64,000 bases of DNA from Apostichopus japonicus (taxonomy: Eukaryota > Echinodermata > Holothuroidea > Aspidochirotida > Stichopodidae), in NCBI RefSeq assembly GCF_037975245.1, contig NC_092571.1:6222001-6286000 (forward strand). Reading direction: 5' to 3'. The position numbers and the translations under genes were made by a program. The number at the start of each line of letters is the position of its first letter. Within the stretch, counting starts at the first letter, position 1. Below the pieces are notes generated by a model. The model ran no database searches. It was not told the DNA's origin and saw only the letters and a program-made list of their open reading frames with translations. Of this stretch, positions 21,530 through 33,379 are shown piece by piece.

Positions 21530-22480
21530 CAGTTGTCAGCTTAATCCTCAAAAGGTGGGCATATAATTAAAGTACTAAGCCATCACAAGATTTTCTTCCT
21601 TTCTCATTTTAAGTTATTTATGATTTGTTTTATCAAAAAATTGAGCATGTTTTATCTATATCTACTTTTCAAGTTGAACTTTTATATTCTGTGTTTACCA
21701 ACATTTGTTTATCAACCTTTTTTATTGAAAAAAAGGGGTTATTGTCTCTGTGAGGCTTGCTGATGTTATTTTAAAGTTGTTTAATAAAAGTTTTTACAAT
21801 GAGTAACTTTACTTGTTTGTGTTTTCTTTCCATGTAACTTTACTGAAAATTCCTGTTTTAGAATTAAATTTAAACAAATGCCCTAGTAGTTATAGGGATT
21901 TAAGTTTACAAACCAAATTAGTAATTTTACTCCTCATATGTTGCTCTCTTTGCTCAACATACTCGTTTTTCAAGTAAATCTACACTGATATGACTAGTAG
22001 TATCAGGGATTTAAGTTTACTCAAATGGAGGGTACATTTTTTTTTCTGTGTTATAGACGAGTGCCAGAATCGCCGGCAACTCAGTGAAAGAAATGGAATT
22101 AAAGGCTTCCGTATAGGCCGCAGCCCATGAGTCGTGCTATCGTGTGACAACGTGTTGTCACACATTATCCTCTGTTCAGAATGACGTCATCGCAGATGTC
22201 ATTCGTTCTCCGTGGAAAACTTAAGGACACGGCTCCCGAATTGTACACAATTTTTAACGCTTCTCGCTTGTATATCTATGAATATTGTTATTTCTCATTA
22301 CCGGAAAGTTTTCTGAACATTTTCATCACGAAGTTTCACTACTTCAACAATCGGTGAAAGAGAAAACACAGTTCGATAATTGGTCCCAATTAATTCTTCT
22401 TCTGCCGACTGCCATAAAAATAATATCGAAATGGAAATTCTACGGTGCCAAATTTGACTTAAAATATGCACCAGATTGCA
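21530..22480. other. Intergenic DNA right of the array
   Basis: AT-rich, no convincing ORF. It contains a near-perfect palindrome GTGTGACAACGTGTTGTCAC at about 22142-22163 and a CRE-like TGACGTCA near 22183. Nothing else identified. Confidence 0.6.
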
Positions 22481-22481
22481 T

Positions 22482-22641
22482 CTAAGGACGTTTAAAACTA
22501 AAAATTTCCCAAAGGGGAGGGGGACACCCCTTCCCCTTAGACCCCTCCCCCATTTCAGTCACCACTTCCAGATCCGTCGGCAAATCAAATCCTCCACATC
22601 CCACCCACCCCCAACAAAAAATCTTCGCTACGCCCCTGTCC
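22482..22641 (-). mobile_element. Fragment of a hAT-type nonautonomous element
   Basis: Ends in CTACGCCCCTG, i.e. CAGGGGCGTAGCGAAG on the minus strand, a typical hAT-like terminus. The neighbouring G/C-rich GGGGAGGGGGACACCCC motif recurs at 29255 and 57155. It interrupts the Penelope-like coding sequence at its 3' side. The other end was not resolved. Confidence 0.45.
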
Positions 22642-23140
22642 GCGTGTTGCGAGATTAAGTGCCAATGTTTCAAAAGTACATTTTTCAAATGCGTGGTTTT
22701 GAAATGGGGTGTATAGGTAAGCTTGAACACCATTGGTGGTTCCTTTTGTTTAGGTTTGGTAGTGAGGTATTGCCCACGGTTTTCAAATTTTATGCCTTTC
22801 GTGGCTGAGGCAATTTCCTCTTTCATAAAGTTATGGAATAACAGTTTCTCTGTGAACGCATTCTTTTTCTGTAAGAAATCAGTCTCATTGTTACATAGAC
22901 GTGCGTATCGTAAGACTTCCCCTGTAATGAAGCCTTTAAAAGTGGCAAGTGGGTGTGCAGAGTTTCTGTCGAGGTATTGGAAGGTTTCCGTGGGTTTGGT
23001 GTAGACTTTGGTGTCTAATAACCCATTGGTTTCAAACCTTGGACCTTTGAAGATTTTCAAATCTAGGTATGTTACCTCGGTGTGTAATATTTCTACCGTA
23101 AACTTTAAGAAGCGGTGAATTTCATTCAACCTGTTTACTA
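22642..23140 (-). pseudogene. Penelope-like reverse transcriptase, C-terminal part
   Basis: Minus-strand frame with the pattern of Penelope-like element RTs after the catalytic YRDD region: TYLDLKIFKG, KVYTKPTETFQYLDRNSAHP and FKGFITGEVLRYARL. It continues the frame of the fragment at 28378-28913, from which it was separated by the 23141-28377 transposon. Both pieces rejoin cleanly at the TA target. The 3' side is cut by another inserted element, and no GIY-YIG endonuclease was found. Confidence 0.8.
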
Positions 23141-23827
23141 CACTGTAAAACCCAACCGGTAGATGAGCTTTCTGAACAAGGGTTATGACAGTCAGGATGA
23201 CTCAATAATGTTAAAATAAGCGTTACAACATGATTTACGTAAGTTTTATGCGGAAACGTAGATCAACGTATGAAGATATCGTTGTTTCAACTTGTGATGG
23301 TCGAGTATCAAAAGATTTCTACATGAAAACGACTGGAAAGAGAAGACTGTGCGTATTTTCAACAAAATTACCGGTAAGTGATCGCTCGCGCGCGTATATC
23401 GACTAAGTAGATAACATACGTCAGGGGCCAGCTTTTCCAAGTCTTGGATGATTTACGGTTCGTATTTAGAATGATTAATGCTCAATACAGTAATGATATT
23501 CGCAAAAATTCGACTGAATCTGAAATATGTTGTTAAAATTAGCCCAAGTCAAAGTTTAAAACTTGCAGCATGAAATTATATGCGTGATTGAATTGGATTA
23601 GAAAAGTTACTATTTCAACAGCCTAGCCTACAACATTTATAAGCTCCATTTCACGTTGAACGTAGGCTGTGCATTAGGTTAGGCTATAGAGCTTTACAGA
23701 TAGGCCTAACCATTAACAGTTGCGCAGTGTGAGACAAAGGAGTAAAACATTCGGTTCATCAGCATGAGCTCATGTGGTTAATACATGGTACTGATTAGCA
23801 AATTTGAATGAGGTATAAGTTAGAGAT

Positions 23828-24115
23828 ATGTTTGTTGTGATTGGCAGTGATAGTGGTCATTCTGTACTAGCAAATATACAAACTATTATTGTTGATAAAA
23901 ACAATGGATGGCTTGTAGTAAAATTGCATACATCTATTTTTCAGAGCCACATTGGAGCATACAAAGTGACAGAGACTGAAAACTATGATCAAGTAGTTTG
24001 TCCAGGTAATCTTAAAGATTACTACCTTCTAACTTCCTACACTATGAGAGAAGCTAAAGTGGTTGTGTTAAAACACTCTGTAGATATACATGAAGAACAA
24101 CTGGAGTTACCCTAA
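23828..24115 (+). pseudogene. Broken gene, part 1: domain found upstream of SAMD3-like proteins
   Basis: A 95-codon open stretch. Its pattern (VDKNNGWLVVKLHTSIFQSH, LKDYYLLTSY, VVVLKHSV) resembles, from memory, a domain in long uncharacterised deuterostome proteins. Those proteins also carry C2H2 fingers and a SAMD3-like C-terminal half. Position and orientation fit the next fragments. Function unknown. The match needs a database search. Confidence 0.45.
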
Positions 24116-24408
24116 GTTGAGTTGTCTGTGATAAAGCATGAGCCTTACTAAACGTTGAAAGATGCAGTACTTGGATGACATTTACATGCAAAATTTCTAC
24201 TCCTGCAAGTAGCCAAGAGTAGATGTACAGTAGATCAGCTGCCATACTGCATATTTATGCAGTGCATTTGGTAAACTGCAGCTGAATGGGTTGTTGCACT
24301 TACTGCTAAAATATTACTATGTGGTACAGTACTGTAATTCTAAGGGGAGTGTACGAGACGATATAGCCAGCTTCTAACTCACTTACATTGTTCTCTTTTC
24401 ATGCATAG

Positions 24409-24864
24409 GATTGCTCAGAAATTGATACTATGTACAAATTGAGGGTAGTGTTGTCACCAAAGGACATTCAGAAGGTGTCCCTTGAGCAACGTCCAGAGTC
24501 TGTTGAGAACCTTATGGAAACTTTGAAAGATAAGTTAAGCCTTGAAGGCAGTTTCTAAACGTTTACATCTAAACGTTAACCCAAGGAAGCGCTCCTACCC
24601 TGGAATGCTTCATCAAAACACAAAAAACCAAAGAGAGCAGAAATAAATTACTTACCAGACATTCCAATTGGAGAAGATGCAACAAGTATGGAGTCTTATT
24701 GAGAAAACTTTGCACAGAAGTTCAAAAGAGAAACAGGGACATGGACAGATTAAAAAAATGATGATAAGGACCTATGCATACCGTAGACAGGACCTGGTCT
24801 TAAATGCGCCAGCCGTCAACGAAATGGTAGAAAGATGCCCGCCTTATTTCTTCCCAGTGAAGTA
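24409..24864 (+). pseudogene. Broken gene, part 2: SAMD3-like region with frameshifts
   Basis: A good splice acceptor (TTTTCATGCATAG) precedes an open stretch whose KLRVVLSPKDIQKVSL and SVENLMETLKDKL patterns resemble the ubiquitin/PB1-like segment of SAMD3-like proteins. A stop follows. Further on, INYLPDIPIGED, LRKLCTEVQKRN and TYAYRRQDLVLNAP occur in three different frames, in the order expected for that family. The middle of the domain is missing. At least two frameshifts plus a deletion mark this as a pseudogene. GTAAGT at 24862 looks like the former donor. Confidence 0.6.
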
Positions 24865-25432
24865 AGTTCCTTAATTGTTCATTAATTCATTGGGGTGCTG
24901 TCTCCTTCACTAAAATTGGACATTTTGTTTTGTATTTTTCATGATATAGTAGTGCAGTGTATAATGAGTAATAAAAGTAATCACAGTGGGTGATTAGTGT
25001 TAGAGATGTTTTATTTCTTATGTATAAAATTTTGGTAAAATACAGAAAAAAAGAGATACAAAGTATGTGGTCTGAATATGGTGCAGCAGGGTGATCTGAT
25101 CAGTAATTAGCATTTTAAGCATTTTTTAGCATTAGTAATTAGTATTTTTTAACCCATGGATGTCAGTCACCATTACTTATTTTGTTTGTCACTAATATCT
25201 GCACTAAATACCTGTAAAATTAGTTTATAACTGTATATTATATATGGTCTTACCCAGGATTCCGATTGGCAGTTGACTACCATCGACAAATGCACTTACA
25301 AGTTGCATTTATACTCTCACCTTGGAAAAGGCTTTCTATAATATTGCTACCTGGCAAAAGGGAGCCATCTTCTTTTCATATGGCAAACTTAACTAAATAT
25401 TGTTTTCTACATTTCTCATTTTATTCTTTCAG

Positions 25433-25573
25433 TTGAAGGCTGAGTTTTCGAGGTTAAGCAACCTTGCTCTGGACAGCAGTTTCTTTTCTTCACTAGACCA
25501 ACACCTTGACAGAATGGTGGAAATATTGTCAACCAGACAAAAGTTTCAGAACTTGTTTCACTTTGAGACAGGG
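25433..25573 (+). pseudogene. Broken gene, part 3: downstream SAMD3-like exon
   Basis: Begins after a pyrimidine-rich acceptor (TTATTCTTTCAG). The LKAEFSRLSNLAL and LDQHLDRMVEILSTRQ patterns continue the SAMD3-like helical region directly after part 2. It ends near a GTAGGC donor. The join to part 2 is out of frame, consistent with decay. Confidence 0.5.
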
Positions 25574-25619
25574 GTAGGCTATATAACTCATTCTGTAGTG
25601 TATGGTATGATCAGATAAT

Positions 25620-27980
25620 ACAAGAGCTCATTCATCTATATTCTTGTTTTAGCAATACTTAAAATACAGTAAATAAGAGTACATACTTTTTATTAGAAAT
25701 TACCTTGTGACAATTTAACAGTTACATTTTGTACAATATTACATGCAAAACTAGCATAAAGGTATGCTGTATTTGCCCCAAATATACCAGAAATTCAAAT
25801 ATGGTTACCTTTGGTAGCATAAAGGTACTGTATGCTGTATTTGCCCCAAATATACCAGAAATTCAAATATGGTCACCTTTGGTCAAAATTCTTACACTGT
25901 TTTTATTACCACCTTGGAGGAAATCTACTTTAATTTTGGTTTGTTTCATTTTTGCATTCTACTGTATATGTTAACAACACCATTGGTTTATTTGATCCAT
26001 CGTAAGTACAAATTGTGTCCTGGATATAGATTCAAGAAAAAGGGACTGCTGAATATTTTTGCTAATTGACAGCTTAAACAATAATATTCTTTAGTTAAAG
26101 AAGTTAATATATTGCTGTTTTAGTGTAATTTATTAACAAAAAATAAACTACTTAAATAACCCTCTTAACAATTTAAAACCATGCCTGTGGCATTACATTC
26201 CATTATAAACATTCATAGTTATCATGCATCTGAAGTGTTTAAATAGTTCATGTGGTGTCCAGAGAGATATTGCAAAACTCCATTTGACTGGTAATTATCT
26301 TGTTTCTTGGTAAATCTTGAAAATGTGTTGAAACAAATTGTAATATGGAACAGGATGCCATGGGAAATTGTTTCTCTGCTTTTACATTTCAACTTATGAA
26401 GAATTGTTGATTGGGTGAATAGGCACCAATAATAATCATTGTAATAATCAAAGAGCGAAACAAAGTTAATTTTATGATATGCCGATGTTTTCTTCAGGCA
26501 GAGAAATGATATAATAGCCCACACCTCTAGTGAGTTGGAAGGGTCCAAAAATGTCTGAAAAAAATTCTATCGGGCTTAAACTCTAGTTTACATTTTCATT
26601 TTTATTCAGAGCCATTGTTTGTCAAATAATCACTTTGTACTTGCTTAGTTATGGAGAATTTCTAACAGCTTGCTTGCATCAATGTGATTGGTATCATAGT
26701 ATATGTTTCAGAAATAATTTGCAAAATTTGAACTTACAAACATGTTCATCCTAAACAAAGCCCAATGAGGGATGTACTGTGAAATCATTTACAGGAAGTC
26801 AGTATTAATATTATATATACTGATAAAGGAAAATGCATCAGATATATCTGTGTTGTGATGAAACTATTCAAATCACAGTAATACAAGTGTTTGAAGGATC
26901 CAAAAACTGGCAAAAGACAGGATTGACAATGGAATTCTTTCAAAGTATTTTGTGTTCCAAATGGGTAAAAATAAAGTGCTTTGCTGTAAAGATCTAAAAC
27001 AAACATTTTTCATTATGACTTTACTTTGCATGCAGGTTTTCATGAGCAAAGACTGTTGTGCTTCCTCTCAGATTATTAAAAGAGTTTTACAGAGTTGCTT
27101 TATCTTCTGATTAAAATGTAAGTTTTTGAGTACAAAGGACCAAACAGGGGCTATTTGCTGAACCCTGGCTTGATTTCATATACCCCTTTCTAGGATGAAA
27201 GGTTGTATGTGATTCCCCAAACATATCCTTAGCTTTCATGGGAACTAGTTTCATGGTAATTTTTAATACAAGGGATCAAAATACCCTGAAAAGAAATTTT
27301 TCATATCATTGAAAAGATGAAGTTCCTGTTCTATGCTTGGTTTTCACAATTGAACAATGCTCTTATCCATCATAACTAGTCTTTGTCATAAAAACAGATG
27401 CAAGAACAATTGGTCGCATCACTATAGCTTTGCTAATGACAACTTTAAGTGCATTCCTTTAGTTAATGAAACATTGGTGTTTTGAGCATCGTTGCCTATT
27501 TACATGATGATGTAATTATGATTCACCTATAAAACTATTTGCCACAAAATTAAAAGTCTTTAGCTAAAACAATCATATTGTAAATGGCTGAGAGGAATGG
27601 TTACTTCTTTCTTCTTGGCTTTTAACAACATTGGTTATTTCCAGCAGCCATAACATATTAATTTTACTTCTGTATCTCATACCAAAGAACACATGCACTT
27701 GAAATTGGTATTTACTATCTCAAATGAATCATGGAAATGAATGATTGCAGCAGGCATGTACCCATGCTCCATGTTCTTCTGTATCTCATTATTGATACAT
27801 TTTGGCGTTGTTTCCACCGATAAAAGTATTAGGCACTTTTTATGCGTTTGATTATTTCTTCTATTTCCTTGTTAAAGTACATTGTTACTGACTTCAGAGG
27901 TTGAAAATAAAGTTGTGTTGTTAACTTAGCAATATATAGTTTTCTTTACTAAAATTGTCTGTTGTCATAACTCAATTAAA
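25620..27980. other. AT-rich interior of the TIR transposon
   Basis: No credible ORF. A 63-bp direct duplication around 25760-25870 (AAAGGTA..TGCTGTATTTGCCCC) is the only structure noticed. Confidence 0.6.
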
Positions 27981-27982
27981 TT

Positions 27983-28337
27983 GAGGTAACCCGCTGCCTA
28001 GAATATGCCAAGTAGCGTCAACTTAAATATTCAAAGTTAACTCTGGAGATAATGGAAAGTGGGAAAAACTTGAATTGGTCTTGTCAGTTTAACGAGGAAA
28101 GGCTATGCTGTATCAGCTCTAATGTTTTAGTTACCACAACTTGCCCAGCTTTTTCTCAAAAACAGATAAAGATTAAATTTGTTGGACTTTGCTGATATCT
28201 GTTGCCACAACTGATGAACATGAAGTGTAACAAAGTAAAACCAGTGAGTTGGTTGTAACCACTACTGTCAAGTCTTACTTATGGAGTTTCTGGGTTAGTA
28301 GAGTGAACTTAAAAAAGTTAAGGCAGCGGGTTACCTC
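27983..28337. repeat. 17-bp inverted repeat near right end of TIR transposon
   Basis: GAGGTAACCCGCTGCCT at 27983-27999 and its exact complement at 28321-28337 enclose 321 bp. It could form a long stem or represent subterminal binding sites. Confidence 0.75.
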
Positions 28338-28377
28338 GACTTTTTCAAGTTGTCTTGACGTGTTGGGTTTTACAGTG

Positions 28378-28913
28378 TAGTTGTTCAAGTTCCTGAAGTG
28401 AACCGTCGTAAAGCAATAGAATTTCATCTCTATAGCGGAGCCATTTTAAGATTTTATTATCTGTCGGTAAAATCTGGTTTTCCAGTCTATGCTTGACGAT
28501 ATCACAGATTTCCGGAGAGGCTTGGCTACCCATGGCGCATCCGATCTTTTGTAGATAGAATTGGTTATTGAACTCGAAACAGTTTCTTGTTAAAAATAAG
28601 TTCAATTAGTTTGCGCATGGATATGGAAGATATTTTATTTATTCCATATTCGCTTTTTTCCGCCTTTTCATAGACTTCTTGACATATATCTAATGCCTCC
28701 TCTTGGGGAGTATTGGTATACATGGCGACGACATCGAGTGTAGCAAGTACTATACTGCTTTTGGTAACGGGGTGGCTTCCACAATTTCAGAATGTGATTT
28801 GTGTCTTTCACATAGGTGCTTTGTTTTAATACAATAGGAAGCAAGAAATAGTCCACAAATTCCGATATTTTTTCGGTCGGTGATCCGTTTCCGCTTATTA
28901 TCGGGCCCTACCT
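28378..28913 (-). pseudogene. Penelope-like reverse transcriptase, N-terminal and catalytic part
   Basis: Minus-strand fragments in order: IISGNGSPTEKISEFVDYFL, STYVKDTNHIL, LATLDVVAMYTNTP, then GCAMGSQASPEICDI and KWLRYRDEILLLYDGS. These are the conserved RT motifs of Penelope-like elements. The catalytic motif reads YRDE rather than YRDD, and there are frameshifts upstream, so the copy is dead. The sequence before 28913 has no homology noticed. Confidence 0.8.
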
Positions 28914-29535
28914 TAAAAATACTTCAGGTTGCGTTAGATAGGCCTAGTGTAAAACCGCCTACACCCCCTTTTCATTAATAAGTATATCATAATTATCTCA
29001 TTAAATATATCTTGTTTTATGTTTTTTCTTGGGGTGAATCTGGTGTCATAATTTTCGCGCAAAAGAAAAAACGAATCGACGCAATAATAGTGTATCCATT
29101 GTACATGCACTGTTGAGCGTTGTTAAATGTGTCTATCGAGAAAAAATATGTGCACAAAAAAGCGTGTCTGCAACGTTTCTGGTTTTTCTAGTTTTTGGCG
29201 AAATGTTTCACCATTTTGCATCTAAGCACTCACAATTAACCAAAAATTTCCAAGGGGAGGGGGACAACCCCTCCCCCTAGACCCCTCCCCCAGGACGCAG
29301 ATCACTAAAGTGCTACCATCGGGATGTCGGCCCCCCCTTTCTCAAAATCCTGGATCCGCCCCTGAAGTGTTTCCTCATGAAATTTAAGGTACAAAAAAAA
29401 AGAAGGACAATGCAATTGGCCACATGGGAAGATAAATCTTGCCAAGTCCAAATATTTATTTCTAACGTTGTCCTCTGATACCCGTTTCCTATTTTTATCC
29501 GTAATAATACTAGACTTCATCATGGAATGAAAACG
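28914..29535. other. Intergenic DNA with hAT-type terminus
   Basis: The terminus CCTGGATCCGCCCCTG at about 29350-29365 (CAGGGGCGGATCCAGG on the minus strand) and a GGGGAGGGGGACAACCCC motif at 29255 indicate a nonautonomous element. The partner end is not identified. No ORF. Confidence 0.5.
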
Positions 29536-29563
29536 TGACGTCATACAGTTTCACTGTATATAT
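29536..29563 (+). promoter_or_regulatory. Candidate promoter: CRE plus TATA
   Basis: A perfect CRE palindrome TGACGTCA (29536-29543) lies 13 bases before TATATAT (29557-29563). The first exon proposed at about 29590 would start at a normal distance. It may serve the nucleoplasmin-like/zinc-finger gene. Inference only. Confidence 0.35.
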
Positions 29564-29589
29564 CTGTAAAAGGAGCGAGTGTCCTTTCT

Positions 29590-29692
29590 CCGTTTGTTTA
29601 CAATATTGGATTGGACTCTAGCGAACATCTGTGCCTAGGCGCCCAGCTAGACACAATTTCCAACTCTGCAGTCATCAACGATATAATTACCA
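29590..29692 (+). other. Candidate noncoding first exon
   Basis: Between the CRE/TATA pair and an excellent donor (CCA|GTAAGTCT, intron from 29693). Contains no ATG-led ORF of note. Would splice to the acceptor at 33379. Needs transcript support. Confidence 0.3.
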
Positions 29693-30157
29693 GTAAGTCT
29701 CACTTGTCGAAAATAGCTCTTTAAAACCCCTTTATCGGAAGGTGAAGAGGATAGCATTAATTTTTTTTTGCATCGACAGAGATGGCTGGATTTGTTGATT
29801 TGGATGGGGACACCAACTTATTGTTATGTTACACTTTTTGTAACGTTAGGCTTAGTTCCACGACATTCATATGTTTCGAGTTGTACAATCACACGCGTTA
29901 ATAAGGCCTGTGTTGACTTGCTATATTACTAGGGAGTGTATACCAAGCCAACGTATATCCCGTGTTCCCAAAAAAATAAATTCTGCATGGTTAATCTTTG
30001 CTATATATTTCCTGTATGTTAGTGAAGTATTTTATGAAAGTGCTGCAAATTTAAAAATGAATATCTCCATGTTTAAAGGTATCAATGTTAGCTGGTTTTG
30101 TTCTCGTTATGTTATGGATCAAAACTTTCAATGAAAATGTGGAAAACAACTTGACAA

Positions 30158-32450
30158 TTAAACATAGCAATTACAGTGTCTACCAAGGTATGCCACATAG
30201 TCTTGATTCTTGACGGGCTCCAAGAAAGGAAAGTCTTTTTCAAACCCTCCCAACTTCAGCACAAAACAGATAGAAAAATTCACAAACAACAGAAATAAAC
30301 TAACAGCCCTGCACATTAACGTATACAACTCCAAAAGCCTAAAACTATGTTCCTCATCATCGTGGTTGTCCAAGTTTGCCTTGGAGTTATCCAATGGAGT
30401 TGCAGAGACAACAAACTCAGGGAGAAAGTTCCATGTACTTACTAGTTGGTAAGAAAAATAGTTGAGACGTGTATTTGATTTGCAATGCTTTTTGGCAATC
30501 TTGTAGCTGTGCCCTCTGATTTTGGCAGACTGATCAAAGGAAAACAATTTGCTACACTCAATATCTTCCAAACCATAAACAATCTTATAAGTTTGAATGA
30601 CAGTAGATCACCTCTCTTTCTGTTGCATTTGAATGTAGGTAACTTAAGTGCACGTAATCTGTCACAATAATCATAGTTATACAGACCAGGCACAAAACAT
30701 GTAGCTCTGTGTTGAACACTCTCAATACTGCTTATGTCCTTTGTTAGATGTGGGAGCCAAATAACATTACAATATTTTAGATGTGGCCTCACAAGTGCTT
30801 TGTATGATAAGATAATAACTAAAGTAGCATTTACAGCTCGAAAGGCTAAATCAAACCAAGTATGCTGTTTGCTTTGTTCACCTTGGTAGAAATGTGCTTG
30901 CTAAAATTTTAGGAATCCTGGAATAGCACCCCCAGGTCTTTCTCTTCACTTACGCTTTGCAATAGATTGTATTTAGTGTCATTATAACCAAGAAAGAAAT
31001 AATGATGTTTTAGTATTGTTCCTTCCAAAATGCATAACATTAAATTTACAAATATTCAAGGAGAGTTGCCACACTTGAGACCACTGTTGCAAGTTGTAAA
31101 CATCATGTTGCAGGACTGCTTTATCATTGTCTAGGCTGACTCTAGAATAAATATTTGTAACATCAGCAAACATTCTTATGATATTCTGCCCAACTTCTGG
31201 TAGGTCATTGATATAGATCAAGAACCACACTGTACCCAAAACACTCCCTTTTGGAACTCCACTGATGGGAAATTAGTTAATGCCTAATAATACGTTCCAT
31301 ACATTTGCCGACAACAGGGGTTAAGCTACCTGGTTGATAAAGTAGTTACAGTACATGGCTCAGATTTCTTTCCCTATTTAAATGGGAACTACTGCAGCAT
31401 AATTCCATGCTCTAGGAAGTCTTCCTATGCTTATAGTTGAATGAAAAATTCTTGTTAGTGGATCAACAAAAATGCTTGACATTTCCTTTAGAAGATGTGG
31501 TGGATGAATATTGTCTGGACCTGGTGATTTACTAGGATTTAATTTCTCAATTCCTTTGCTTACAATATCCTCAGTAATAGCAATGTGGCTTAAAGTCTCA
31601 ATAAATCCCCTATCAGCCAGCAATGGAACCTCACCCTGTTTTTCTTTGGTGAACACGCTGGTAAAATCAATCAGACTTGGTGGTAGAACCATCAGGCAAA
31701 ATGAGATCACTTACAGATGTGGTAACTTAAGATTTGCTTCTAACATATTTCCAAAAGTGATTTGGGTCAGTCTATATTTTGGTGGCAACTAAGCCCTCAT
31801 GAGACCAATTGGTGTCTTTAGCCCACAGAATTTTTTTTTCAAGCAATTTTAAAAAGTTCAAAATCTTTAATTTGCCTAGAATACTTGTCATTTTGCCAAG
31901 CATGTTGTTTCCTCTTAACACTCTTTAGAGTTTCGGCAGTTATCCAAGTACTGTAGGCTTTGGATTATGGCTTGGATAATAGACAGACATTGGAACGTAT
32001 GCTTTTAACACTAGAATAATATTTCAGAGCAAATTCATCCCACATTGCATCAAGATTCTTTCCAAGGAACCTATCATCCCATTTGATATTACTCCATTCC
32101 TCTGAGAATTTAGCAAAATTACACTTATCGTACCTCCAAGATTCTTTCTTTACACCATAAAATTTGGAAACACTTTATAAAATATCAAAGACAATAACAC
32201 AATGGTCGCTTTGCCAATTGGTGAAAAATTATCCACCTGCTGCATATATCCTCTTCTTCCTTTGACAAAATTAAATCCTAAAGGTGTGGTTCATCGCTAC
32301 AGGTACAGTACTTCGGAATCTCGATGGCTGATTTACTTGTTGAAAAATGTTCTCAATATGCAACTCTGAGTGAGATGTCACTCAGAAAGACCAATCAATA
32401 CTTGGATAGTTGAAATCACCAACGAAAACAACAACACTAGCGTCAGATTC
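30158..32450 (-). pseudogene. Decayed CR1/L2/jockey-like LINE
   Basis: Minus-strand pieces in correct order. An AP-endonuclease GDFNYPSIDW sits near 32400-32435. The RT start (KLNPSKSPGPDNIHPPHLL, 31378-31710) comes next. The RT core (LIYINDLPEV and FADV in place of the catalytic FADD, 30982-31239) follows. The RT C-terminus (RPHLKYCNVIWLPHL, SVQHRATC, 30442-30792) comes last. Stops, frameshifts and the lost catalytic Asp show it is dead. It lies antisense in the first intron of the downstream gene. Confidence 0.85.
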
Positions 32451-33379
32451 CACAGCTGTTTGTATCATTTTATTCAAAATTAAGGTCACACGCTCTTCTG
32501 GGTACTGTTATCGTTGGAGCCAGTAGTACACCAAGATGCATCACTATATAAACTATTTTTATTATAAACATTTCGAGTAACTACCTGTGTTTTCTCAAAG
32601 GCCCTTGTAATACTTCAAGTTGACTTAACACTGATATTATTTACTTATCCTACTGTACAGTAGACCTTAGATGGTGCTGAGTAGGACTACAGTAGTACTG
32701 TAATACTACAGTACTGTAGTTTATGATTGGTGTTTGGTCATTTTTATCTTATGGAAAATTTTGTGACCAGAAATATGTACCCTTATAATGATGTGTTAGT
32801 CAACACAACAAAAAACAACATTTATTGCAATGATGATCACTCCTCTGAGGCAGCATACTGTGTACAGTATAAGTAGCTAATGTTTACTGTTATCTAAATA
32901 TCATTCTAGAAAACTGCAATAAGTATCTGCTGCATATATATATCACAAAGTAGGAAATTATGTGTGTTTAAACAGTAAAGCTAATGATTGGGACCAATAT
33001 TGCTCACAGTCCTAACTGTTTTCTTTGGAATGCTTTTTTCAACCTGTAAACATGAACAAGTTGTTTTTAATGTGATTTATGTTTTATCAACAATCGACAA
33101 ATCGGACATGGATCTACTCTGCCTATCATGATACATATATAGGTTGGACCTAGCCATTTTCCATTACTATATACCCACCCATGTTTGCACCCCTTCTATC
33201 CTGAAATTATTATTATTCCTTGTAAGAGGTACAATCTGAAATGAGGAAATTGGTGCTATATGCCTTCAGTGCATCCCATTGAAACAATCTCATATCTGTG
33301 CCACCAATCATCTATATATTCATGTTTTAGTCTATTTGCTTTGCTCAAGTTAAAAATTGTTCTTTCTTTTGTTGATCAG

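Larger units (their letters stand above)
23141..28377. mobile_element. 5.2 kb TIR DNA transposon, TA target duplication, carrying a broken gene
   Basis: The ends are perfect 16-bp inverted repeats CACTGTAAAACCCAAC (23141-23156 and 28362-28377) flanked by TA on both sides. Removing it restores the reading frame of the surrounding Penelope-like ORF, which proves the insertion. TA duplications occur in Tc1/mariner, ISL2EU and some other superfamilies; none is assigned here. The only coding remnant is the SAMD3-like pseudogene at 23828-25573; no recognisable transposase. A further 17-bp inverted repeat (27983-27999 / 28321-28337) marks the right end. The remainder, 25.6-28.0 kb, is AT-rich without ORFs. 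Confidence 0.85.
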
